Shown: positions 14,469 to 21,176 of the stretch, one piece after another
Layout: each line of letters begins with the position of its first letter
How positions within the stretch are numbered: the first letter of the stretch is position 1
Source of the DNA: CAJBIL01 sp044359525
GTDB lineage: Bacteria; Pseudomonadota; Gammaproteobacteria; Burkholderiales; Rhodocyclaceae
Assembly (NCBI GenBank): GCA_044359525.1
Contig: JBIKLY010000058.1
Span: forward strand, 1-23,554
Direction of reading: 5' to 3'
DNA: 23,554 nt
Notes under the pieces: model-generated
Told to the model about the DNA's origin: nothing
Database searches by the model: none
What the model saw: the letters and a program-made list of their open reading frames with translations, nothing else
Position numbers and translations under genes: made by a program

Positions 14469-15866
14469 TCAGATGACCTTCGAGTAACGCGTGCGTTGCC
14501 GGTCGGCGCGCAGGTATCTGTCGAAGACCATCGAAATGGCGCGCACCAGCATGCGGCCAGGCGGCAGCACGGTAATCCATTTGTCGTCGATGCGCACCAG
14601 GCCGCCCGCCTGCATCTCTTTCAGGTCTTCCAGTTCGACGGCAAAGTACTTCTTGAAATCGATCAGGTGGGCAATTTCGATTGATTCGAGCGACAGTTCG
14701 AAATGGCACATCAGCGCCTGGATGATGGCGCGGCGCAGGATATCGTCGGCGTTCAGCTCAATGCCGCGATAGACCGGCAAAATATCGTTATCGAGCCGGT
14801 CATAGTACTCGTCGAGCGTTTTCACGTTCTGGCTGTAGGTCGGCCCGACTTTGCCGATCGACGAGATACCGAACGACAACATGTCGCAATCGGCGTGCGT
14901 CGAATAGCCCTGGAAATTGCGATGCAAACGCCCCTGCCGCTGTGCGACGGCGAGCTCGTCGTCGGGTTTGGCGAAGTGATCCATACCGATATAGACGTAA
15001 CCCGCCTCGGTCAGCTTGCGGATCGCCAGCGAGAGAATCTGCAGGCGCGCGTCGGGCGTCGGCATGTCGGATTCTAGGATGCGTCGCTGCGGCTTGAACA
15101 GGCTCGGCAAGTGCGCATAGTTGTAGATCGAAAGCCGATCCGGACTGGCTGAAATCACCCGATCGAGGGTGCGGTTGAAACCGATCACCGTCTGCTTTGG
15201 CAAACCGTAGATCAGATCAACGCTGATTGACCTGAAACCATTGGCGCGCGCCGCATCGATCACGGCGAAGGTTTCTTCCTCGCTCTGGATGCGGTTGACC
15301 GCCTTCTGCACGTTCTCGTCGAAGTCCTGCACGCCGACACTCATGCGATTGAAGCCGAGCTCGCCGAGCAACTCGACGGTAGCGCGATCCACCTTGCGCG
15401 GATCGACCTCGATCGAATACTCACCGTCCTCGATCAAACGAAAATGCTTGCGCGTCTCGCCCATTAACTGGCGCATTTCGTCGTGCGAAAGGAAAGTTGG
15501 CGTGCCACCGCCCCAGTGCAACTGGGCCACTTCGTGATCGCCATCCTCCAGGCAGCTGCTCTGCAACGCCAGTTCTTTTGCCAGATACTTCAGATACTTG
15601 GCGGAACGACCGTGATCTTTGGTGATGATCTTGTTGCAGGCACAGTAGTAGCAGATCGTGTTACAGAAGGGGATGTGGAAGTATAATGAGAGCTGTCGGC
15701 TGATTGCGCCGATGTTGCGTTTTCCGAGCCAGAGTCGGTAAGCCTCGGCATCAAAAGCCTCGACAAAACGATCTGCCGTCGGATACGACGTGTAACGCGG
15801 ACCATTGATATCAAAACGACTGATGATCTTGGGGTCAAATACAAGAGTTGCTTCGGCTGATTTCAT
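14469..15866 (-). CDS. hemN: Oxygen-independent coproporphyrinogen III oxidase
   Basis: A 465-residue radical SAM enzyme that converts coproporphyrinogen III to protoporphyrinogen IX without oxygen, a step of haem synthesis under anoxia. The [4Fe-4S] cluster motif is YFHIPFCNTICYYCAC, with Cys68, Cys72, Cys75 and the extra Cys77 typical of true HemN. Other family marks are GPRYTSYPTADRF near the N terminus, LHWGGGTPTFL, EVDPR, FNRMSVGVQDFD and a C-terminal HemN domain (DDKWITVLPPGRMLVRAISMVFDRYL). Length fits the family (E. coli about 457). The start at 15866 (MKSAEATLVF) is preferred to one at 15950, because the longer reading would run through the FNR box and the promoter. It is divergent from fnr; an FNR box sits 56 bp upstream of its start codon. 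Confidence 0.96.
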   Translation of the reverse strand: MKSAEATLVFDPKIISRFDINGPRYTSYPTADRFVEAFDAEAYRLWLGKRNIGAISRQLSLYFHIPFCNTICYYCACNKIITKDHGRSAKYLKYLAKELALQSSCLEDGDHEVAQLHWGGGTPTFLSHDEMRQLMGETRKHFRLIEDGEYSIEVDPRKVDRATVELLGELGFNRMSVGVQDFDENVQKAVNRIQSEEETFAVIDAARANGFRSISVDLIYGLPKQTVIGFNRTLDRVISASPDRLSIYNYAHLPSLFKPQRRILESDMPTPDARLQILSLAIRKLTEAGYVYIGMDHFAKPDDELAVAQRQGRLHRNFQGYSTHADCDMLSFGISSIGKVGPTYSQNVKTLDEYYDRLDNDILPVYRGIELNADDILRRAIIQALMCHFELSLESIEIAHLIDFKKYFAVELEDLKEMQAGGLVRIDDKWITVLPPGRMLVRAISMVFDRYLRADRQRTRYSKVI

Positions 15867-15880
15867 GTCAACAAGGTGCG

Positions 15881-15911
15881 GGATAATCGATGGATTATCC
15901 CGCCAGCGGGA
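15881..15911. promoter_or_regulatory. hemN -10 region with two overlapping palindromes
   Basis: On the minus strand GATAAT at 15899-15894 is a good -10 hexamer. With a start site at about 15887, the FNR box centre (15928.5) falls at -41.5, the class II FNR position. The same stretch contains GGATAATC-GATG-GATTATCC (15881-15900) and, overlapping it, TCCCGC-CA-GCGGGA (15898-15911). Either could be a second operator or a leader hairpin. Confidence 0.6.
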
Positions 15912-15921
15912 ACGAATCACG

Positions 15922-15935
15922 TTGACATGGATCAA
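15922..15935. promoter_or_regulatory. FNR box between hemN and fnr
   Basis: TTGAC-ATGG-ATCAA differs from the FNR consensus TTGAT-N4-ATCAA at one base. It lies between two divergent genes of anaerobic metabolism. For hemN its centre sits 41.5 bp before the predicted start site, the geometry of activation. For fnr it ends 35 bp before the ATG, a position more consistent with autorepression. Confidence 0.88.
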
Positions 15936-15970
15936 ACCGCCCGACCGCATCGAATAGCCAGAGGAATAAA

Positions 15971-16714
15971 ATGCCCCCGCACGCTACGACAGCAAAATTC
16001 ACCCTTGAGCTGGTCAAAACCGCCTGTTCGAATTGCAATCTTCGTGAAATCTGCCTGCCGCTTGGCCTCAACGATCTCGAACTGGCCAAGGTCGACGAAC
16101 TCGTTTCGAACCGCAAGCGGCTGAAACGCGGAGAGCACCTGTACCGCGCCGGCCAGCCCTTTGATGCGATCTACGCGATCCGCAGTGGATTTTTCAAAAC
16201 CGACATACTGGTTGAAGACGGACGCGACCAGGTCACCGGTTTCCAGATGACCGGCGAACTGCTCGGTCTCGACGGGATCAGCAGTGAAGCCCATACCTGC
16301 AATGCCGTCGCCCTCGAAGACAGCGAAGTGTGCACCATTCCCTTCTCTCAACTGGAAGGCATGTCACGCGAAATTCACACGCTACAGCATCATTTCCACA
16401 AGGTAATGAGCCGCGAGATCGTGCGCGACCACGGCGTCATGATGCTGCTCGGCATGATGCGCGCCGAAGAACGACTTGCTGCTTTCCTGCTCAATCTCTC
16501 GCAGCGTTTCACGGCACGCGGCTACTCGCCGGCCGAATTTAATCTACGGATGACGCGTGAAGAAATCGGCAGCTATCTGGGCCTGAAGCTGGAAACGGTC
16601 AGCCGCGGTTTCTCGCGCTTTCAGGAGGACGGTTTAATCGCCGTGCAACAAAAACATGTGCGCATTCTCAACACACAGGGCCTGAAGAAGCTGATGACCC
16701 ACGAACGCGGATAA
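15971..16714 (+). CDS. fnr: Fnr/Anr-type oxygen-sensing transcription regulator
   Basis: A 247-residue CRP/FNR-family regulator whose [4Fe-4S] cluster is lost on contact with oxygen. The cluster cysteines are CSNCNLREIC (Cys19, Cys22, Cys28) and Cys110 in SSEAHTCNAV, matching the four ligands of E. coli FNR. The middle is the cyclic-nucleotide-like sensory barrel. The C-terminal helix-turn-helix reads TREEIGSYLGLKLETVSRGFSRFQEDGL, with the E-x-x-S-R recognition pattern that reads TTGAT-N4-ATCAA. A GAGGA ribosome site lies seven bases before the ATG. The FNR box at 15922-15935 suggests autoregulation and joint control of hemN; a second box at 20390-20403 suggests it, or a Dnr paralogue, controls the NnrS cluster. 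It converges with the SirB2-like gene, 10 bp apart. Confidence 0.95.
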   Translation: MPPHATTAKFTLELVKTACSNCNLREICLPLGLNDLELAKVDELVSNRKRLKRGEHLYRAGQPFDAIYAIRSGFFKTDILVEDGRDQVTGFQMTGELLGLDGISSEAHTCNAVALEDSEVCTIPFSQLEGMSREIHTLQHHFHKVMSREIVRDHGVMMLLGMMRAEERLAAFLLNLSQRFTARGYSPAEFNLRMTREEIGSYLGLKLETVSRGFSRFQEDGLIAVQQKHVRILNTQGLKKLMTHERG

Positions 16715-16724
16715 GCGAACCGGA

Positions 16725-17117
16725 TCAGGACAACCCGCTCAGCACGCCCAGCGGATCGCGCATCAGCGCGACCGAAACGATGTAAGCAAAAGCCAGTACG
16801 GCAAACAGAAAATAGACGGCGCGCTGCCTTTTGGTTCGGGCACGTTTGAGCGCCATCGTGCCGCACAGGATATATACCAGCAGACCGGCCAGTTTGGCCG
16901 TCAGCCAATCCAGCGCAAACGGATACTGCGCGCTGATCACCGCCATGCTGATCGCGCTGCCCAGCAGGAGCGTATCAATCACATGCGGTGCGACCCTGAC
17001 CCAGCGACGCTGCAGCATCGTCGAATCGCGCATCATCCACAGTCCGCGCAAAACAAAGCCCGTACCGCTCAACACAACGCAGCTGATATGCAGATGCTTG
17101 AGGGCCAGATAGATCAT
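16725..17117 (-). CDS. SirB2-family small membrane protein
   Basis: A 130-residue integral membrane protein with about four helices and conserved early His residues (LALKHLHISCVVLSGTGFVLRGLWMM), matching the SirB2 family. The name comes from a Salmonella invasion locus, but the biochemical function is unknown. His residues within the first helix could bind haem; that is inference. It starts with an ATGA overlap to the end of nnrS and is the last gene of the hemerythrin-nnrS operon. No clear terminator separates it from the convergent fnr gene. Confidence 0.85.
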   Translation of the reverse strand: MIYLALKHLHISCVVLSGTGFVLRGLWMMRDSTMLQRRWVRVAPHVIDTLLLGSAISMAVISAQYPFALDWLTAKLAGLLVYILCGTMALKRARTKRQRAVYFLFAVLAFAYIVSVALMRDPLGVLSGLS

Positions 17118-18322
17118 CCGGGCTCCCCGTCAGGACGCGGCTTCAGATAAAACGGCAGGTGGATGCGACACCACAGGCCAAAGACCAGCAGCCAGCCCAG
17201 CGAGGCAAGCCAGACCAGATTTGCCGGACCATTCCAAACCACAAATTCACCGGCCAGGCGCAGTAAGGAAACACCCTGAAATACCCAGAAAAGGCCCCAA
17301 GTCCAGCGATCGGTGCCAGGCGTCCGCCCCGAGTGACCGAGCGTCACACGCGTCGCCATGCCGAGCAGCATTGAAGCAAAATAGCCGATGGTCAGCGCAT
17401 GCAGTGGCGCCAGGCCGCCCCAGGCGACAGCAGATGCAGCGAGCGCGCCCTGCACGGCATAGATTGCCATCCCGGCACCCAGCCATAGCGTGGCGACATG
17501 ATGCATGGCCAGCAGCGGCATGAGAAAACTACGGTGCACCTGCCACTTCCAGCTGAGAAAAAAAGCCAGCCCGGCGGCCAGCGCATCAAGCGGCCAGAGG
17601 ACGTTCCGCAGATCAAGAATGCTCCCCAGGGCATGCATGCCAAAGCAGCCGAGCATCACCCAAAGCACCGGTAGCGAGCGATAAATCGTGTAGCGCGGTA
17701 TCACCGTGCTGGAAAAAAATGGCAGCATGCGGTGGCTGACAATGAAAAACACCGGCAGCACCGAGCACCAAATGCCGATATCGATTGCCGCACGCACCAA
17801 GGCAGCATCGCCCAATGCAATACCGACGGCAAAAACAAGCAGACCGGGAACGCCCATGCCAAGCGCAGTGAGTACAGCCCAGGCGTGATGTTTTCCGGTA
17901 TTTGAACCGCTACGCGCGGTCAGCAACAACGACCAGACGCCCCATCCCCAGCCGGCGACGATCAAGGCAAGCGACGGCAGAACCAGCACCGGAACAATCA
18001 ATGCCAGATAAAACGTAGCCCACCCGGCAACCAGCAACAGGAAAGGCGGCAGGTATTGACGCTGCGAAAGCGACCGTGCGCCAACCCACTTGGGCAGCGC
18101 GGTCATCAAAAAACCGAAGACAAAGAACGAAAACAGGCCGTAGATCATGAGCAGCGAATGCAGCCACACCGGCGGCAGCGGCCAGGCCAGCGGCGCATAC
18201 AGCCCCGCATAACGCGCACCGAGATCAATGCTCCAGAAAACGAGCGTGAGCACACTTTGCACCGCGCCGGCCATGAACATCACGCGGTGCGGGGCAGAAA
18301 AGAAGACTGCGCTGAACGGCAT
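17114..18322 (-). CDS. nnrS: NnrS family protein, haem- and copper-containing membrane protein
   Basis: A 402-residue protein with about twelve transmembrane segments. The NnrS signature is seen near the C terminus: PLHALTIGYFASMLLGMATRVTLGHSGR. Other histidines typical of the family are VSHRMLPFFSS and AMHHVATLWLG. NnrS proteins protect cells against nitric oxide and are usually under FNR/NNR/NsrR-type control; the molecular activity is not settled. The ATG at 18322 lies 7 bp after the upstream stop, with AGTAGGG before it; an upstream TTG at 18367 would overlap the preceding gene. It sits in the fourth position of a five-gene operon led by a hemerythrin, which fits a nitrosative-stress function. 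Confidence 0.92.
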   Translation of the reverse strand: MPFSAVFFSAPHRVMFMAGAVQSVLTLVFWSIDLGARYAGLYAPLAWPLPPVWLHSLLMIYGLFSFFVFGFLMTALPKWVGARSLSQRQYLPPFLLLVAGWATFYLALIVPVLVLPSLALIVAGWGWGVWSLLLTARSGSNTGKHHAWAVLTALGMGVPGLLVFAVGIALGDAALVRAAIDIGIWCSVLPVFFIVSHRMLPFFSSTVIPRYTIYRSLPVLWVMLGCFGMHALGSILDLRNVLWPLDALAAGLAFFLSWKWQVHRSFLMPLLAMHHVATLWLGAGMAIYAVQGALAASAVAWGGLAPLHALTIGYFASMLLGMATRVTLGHSGRTPGTDRWTWGLFWVFQGVSLLRLAGEFVVWNGPANLVWLASLGWLLVFGLWCRIHLPFYLKPRPDGEPG

Positions 18323-18329
18323 CAGCGCC

Positions 18330-19640
18330 CTACTGCCGGCCAGCCTGATTTGACTCGATGACCGCAATCTTGCTCACGTGGTCACGATAGACGCCGACCG
18401 CTGACAGCAGATTGCGCAGCAACCAGCCGTTGGCAACCACCAGGGCAAGACCCGCCGGATAGACAAACCACGCCGGCCAGAAGACCGCCAGCAGGAGCAG
18501 GGCAAAAGCGGCAAAGTGCGCAAACATCTGGCGCTCCATCTGCGTCTCGGCCAGCACTTTTTTCATGTTCGGCGCAACGAGGCGACCACGACCAAGATTC
18601 TGCAGATGCAACCAGACGAGAAAGGGCGATATCTTGTAGAGCATGCCGATAATCACCGACATAAAACCACCGAACAGCAGCAGCACGCCAAACAACAGAG
18701 GCCAGCCAGACCAGTCGGCAAGGAACGGCACACCCTGCACCGCCAACCAGAAAATGCAGGCTGCCAGCGCGCTGAACAACGCGACACGCCAGTAGAGCTG
18801 AACGACATCAAGTTTGGGTCGCCGGCTTTGACGCTGGATGTTCAGGGTCAGAACGGCAAAAACAGCTGACGTCACCACGACCACCGCCGCCAGCAGCCGT
18901 GACAAGCCTTCCCATCCAGCCAGATCGGCGACCGTCCACAAGGACACGACACTGAGCGCGGTCAGCGCGAAACCACGCCCGAACCAGTCGGGGTAATCGG
19001 GCGTCAGCTGAAACATCGGTACCGCCACCGCACCAACCGTCGCGAGCAGTCCGCACCCCCAGGCAACGAAACCCCAGCTCATGTGAATGTTTGCGAGCTG
19101 AACGAGAGGCAAGCCCAGCGACCCGCCGAGCGACGCTGCCAGCAGCAGACCGAGGACGAGCGTACCGCTCAGCCCCAGCAAAGCCAGCTTGAGACCACGC
19201 ACCACCCGATTTGGCGAATCGGCACGATGCAGGGCGCGCGCCGCCGCCGCAATGAATACGGTGATTCCGAACCCCAGAAAGCTCGCTGCCAGGCCGAACA
19301 GCCACGGCTGGTAGGTCAGAAAAGCGGCCACCAGCAGGAGTGCGCCCGGCGTAATCGCCGCATGGACAATCCCGGCCACCAGCAAAGGGCGATCCATGTT
19401 TGCGCCGGCCATCACCGGCAATAACTGCATCATGGCGCCCAGCATGGCCTGCAGCATGAATCCGGCGGTGATCAGGTGAGTCAGCGCGAGCGCCGCAGGC
19501 GTCCAGCGCGAGGCGAACAAATCCGGCCCGCTCCACAGCAGCAGCAGCCCGGCAAGAATGGCGAACACCGGCGCCGTCATGAAAAAACGCAAGGGGGCGC
19601 TGATCGGCGGCGCCTGCTCGAACGACAGCAAGCCGGACAT
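18330..19640 (-). CDS. Polytopic membrane protein, His-rich, NnrS-cluster associated
   Basis: A 436-residue protein with about twelve predicted transmembrane segments, unrelated to a named transporter I can recognise. Several His residues lie in or near membrane segments: His55 (ALTHLITAGFMLQAMLGAMMQLLPVMAG), His93 (GIVHAAITPGA), His186 (LANIHMSWGFVAWG), His345 (FLVWLHLQNLG) and His375. Spacing and surroundings resemble haem ligands of the haem-copper oxidase superfamily or NnrS, so a haem-binding membrane protein is a fair guess, but the function is not established. The gene starts by a TAATG overlap with the DUF2249 gene and ends 7 bp before nnrS, so it belongs to the same transcript. It may be a second NnrS-like subunit. 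Confidence 0.8.
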   Translation of the reverse strand: MSGLLSFEQAPPISAPLRFFMTAPVFAILAGLLLLWSGPDLFASRWTPAALALTHLITAGFMLQAMLGAMMQLLPVMAGANMDRPLLVAGIVHAAITPGALLLVAAFLTYQPWLFGLAASFLGFGITVFIAAAARALHRADSPNRVVRGLKLALLGLSGTLVLGLLLAASLGGSLGLPLVQLANIHMSWGFVAWGCGLLATVGAVAVPMFQLTPDYPDWFGRGFALTALSVVSLWTVADLAGWEGLSRLLAAVVVVTSAVFAVLTLNIQRQSRRPKLDVVQLYWRVALFSALAACIFWLAVQGVPFLADWSGWPLLFGVLLLFGGFMSVIIGMLYKISPFLVWLHLQNLGRGRLVAPNMKKVLAETQMERQMFAHFAAFALLLLAVFWPAWFVYPAGLALVVANGWLLRNLLSAVGVYRDHVSKIAVIESNQAGRQ

Positions 19641-19876
19641 TACGAAGGATTACGCCAGATCAGGATTTCGACATCGCCATCGGCGGTGCGCTCGGACAGA
19701 TACGAAAAATCATTGACCTTCAGTGCCCGGAACAGCGGATGCGGCTCACGTGTGAGAATAAGCAGCAATTTTTCATCCGCGCCGATGGTATCCAGCGCTT
19801 CCATGGTCAACACAAAAGGCTCCGGCGGCTCCAGACCGCGTGCATCGATGACCTTGTCGGCCTTGCTATGACTCAC
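19640..19876 (-). CDS. DUF2249 (TusA-like) protein
   Basis: A 78-residue soluble protein of DUF2249. The signature DARGLEPPEPFVLTMEAL at the N terminus is the TusA-like opening, but the sulfur-carrying Cys of true TusA is not present at this loop. The start is a GTG at 19876 with GGAG seven bases upstream. The stop codon overlaps the next gene's ATG as TAATG. DUF2249 proteins often occur beside hemerythrins and NO- or denitrification-related genes, as here. The function is unknown. Confidence 0.88.
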   Translation of the reverse strand: MSHSKADKVIDARGLEPPEPFVLTMEALDTIGADEKLLLILTREPHPLFRALKVNDFSYLSERTADGDVEILIWRNPS

Positions 19877-19887
19877 GACAGCTCCGC

Positions 19888-20331
19888 TTATTTCTGGATT
19901 TCGTGCTGCAGTTGAGGAAGCAGCGCGTCAATCTGGTCCATCAGATGCTGATCACACATCGGGTAGAGCATGTTTTCTTCCTTCATGTTGTGCTGCTGCA
20001 TCATGACCAGCAAGGTTTCGGCATTCCCCGAATAGTCCTCAGCATCTTTTGCGGCAAGCGACGCACATGCGGCATCCATCAGCTCGCGCATCTGCACATG
20101 CTCGCCGCGCATCACCTGCGTTGGCCCCATAGTCATGCCGGTTTTTTGCTCGAACGCCGGGAACAGCAAGGACTCTTCAGCGGCAAAATGCTGCAATACG
20201 GCGGTCTGGAACTGTGAGTACTCGGCGGTGGCACGATCCCACTCGCCGGCGTTCACGGCCTGCTCTACGGCGACAAAAACGTCGTCACAGCGGCGATGAT
20301 CGCCAGCCATGAAATCTCTGATGTTATTCAT
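19888..20331 (-). CDS. Hemerythrin HHE-domain protein
   Basis: A 147-residue four-helix bundle with ligands for a di-iron site: His12 (GDHRRCDD), His48 and Glu52 (LQHFAAEE), His78 (GEHVQM), and His114 and Glu118 (QQHNMKEENMLYP). This is the HHE type, which binds O2 or NO or helps repair damaged iron centres. The arrangement 'DHRRCD ... H..AEE..LFP ... GEH..M ... H..KEE..LYP' is close to that of NO-responsive hemerythrins. It is the first gene after the FNR/Dnr box at 20390-20403 and leads the DUF2249 - membrane protein - nnrS - sirB2 run. Its ribosome site is weak, with only GTGAG about 12 bases upstream. Binding of NO versus O2 is not decided by sequence. Confidence 0.92.
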   Translation of the reverse strand: MNNIRDFMAGDHRRCDDVFVAVEQAVNAGEWDRATAEYSQFQTAVLQHFAAEESLLFPAFEQKTGMTMGPTQVMRGEHVQMRELMDAACASLAAKDAEDYSGNAETLLVMMQQHNMKEENMLYPMCDQHLMDQIDALLPQLQHEIQK

Positions 20332-20360
20332 TTTATATGTCTCACTTTGGTGGAGGGGGG

Positions 20361-20403
20361 ACTATAGTTGCAATCGATCCGGCCCGGCATTGACCAACAT
20401 CAA
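20361..20403 (-). promoter_or_regulatory. Class II FNR/Dnr-type promoter of the hemerythrin-nnrS operon
   Basis: The box TTGAC-CAAC-ATCAA (plus strand, 20390-20403) is a near-consensus FNR/Dnr/NNR site. On the minus strand a TATAGT -10 lies at 20366-20361. With the start site near 20355, the box centre falls at about -41.5, and the leader to the ATG at 20331 is about 24 bases. A NO-sensing Dnr paralogue could use the same box as Fnr. Confidence 0.85.
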
Positions 20404-20437
20404 AAAGTGTTCACCGGGAGGCGCTACCCCACTTTTC
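20402..20437 (-). terminator. Rho-independent terminator of the di-iron protein gene
   Basis: On the minus strand the arms GAAAAGTG and CACTTTTT pair across a GC-containing inner stem and end in five T residues. The structure begins at the stop codon of the ODP-like gene, and its last bases touch the FNR box of the next operon. Confidence 0.65.
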
Positions 20438-21176
20438 AGCTACGCAGCACCCCCACCTGCAGGCCATCGAACCAATTGATGAAGCGCTGCACGTCCTGAC
20501 CCTGATAGATTGCCCCGTGCTGCGGGCAAAGCAGATCGATATCAAGCTGGGCGACCCGTTCACACCATTGACGCTTGGCTTCGTTGGACCCCATCCAGCG
20601 CCGGTGGAAGCCCTCGGCATAGCGGATGTGCGAGCCGAAATCCTCAACGAACACCCCCTGCCGGTCAGCCGGCAGGAGCGCCGCACCAATATCACCGGAG
20701 AAAAACACCTTGGCGCGACGGTCGTAGAGATTAAAATTTCCCGAGGAATGGAGGTAATGCGCGGGAACCGCCTGCAGCGCCAGCCCGGCCAGTGAAATCG
20801 CCATCCCCTCGTCGGGCATCGCGACAAAGGCGCTGGCATCGCCACCGAAGTGCGGGATGAAGCCGCTCCACATCCAGCTGATATAGCAGCGCATTTGCGG
20901 ATTGAACTCCAGCCAAAGCGCCAGCGACGAAATGGCATCAGGATCCTGGTGCGACGCGAAGACCGCTGTAATTGCCGAGGCATCAAACTCGCTGGACAGC
21001 GCCGAAAATACCGCCGGAAAAACCTCCAGCCCGCCCGGATCAACGAGCATGCCCTGGCCGCCGTGCGCGACCAGATACTCGTTGGTGTCAATCAGGAACT
21101 CGGGCCGTGCCGGGTCGCGCACAATCGCGATCCACTTGTGATCACCCTTCTCGAAGATGGTTTGGGTTGTTTTCAT
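20436..21176 (-). CDS. ODP-like oxygen-binding di-iron protein (metallo-beta-lactamase fold)
   Basis: A 246-residue soluble protein with the metallo-beta-lactamase core of flavodiiron proteins but no flavodoxin domain. Candidate iron ligands: His76, Asp78 and Asp80 (ASHQDPDAIS), His140 or His143 (PAHYLHSSGNFNLYD), Asp162 (FFSGDIG) and His220 (CPQHGAIYQG). The residue after Asp80 is Ala where flavodiiron enzymes have His, so classical NO/O2 reductase activity is doubtful. The HxDPD pattern and single-domain size match ODP, an oxygen-binding di-iron protein described in Treponema denticola as partner of a cytoplasmic chemoreceptor. The gene overlaps the chemoreceptor-like gene as TAATG, which strongly supports that pairing. 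A GAGGA ribosome site precedes the ATG. A hydrolase of the same fold is the alternative. Confidence 0.85.
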   Translation of the reverse strand: MKTTQTIFEKGDHKWIAIVRDPARPEFLIDTNEYLVAHGGQGMLVDPGGLEVFPAVFSALSSEFDASAITAVFASHQDPDAISSLALWLEFNPQMRCYISWMWSGFIPHFGGDASAFVAMPDEGMAISLAGLALQAVPAHYLHSSGNFNLYDRRAKVFFSGDIGAALLPADRQGVFVEDFGSHIRYAEGFHRRWMGSNEAKRQWCERVAQLDIDLLCPQHGAIYQGQDVQRFINWFDGLQVGVLRS

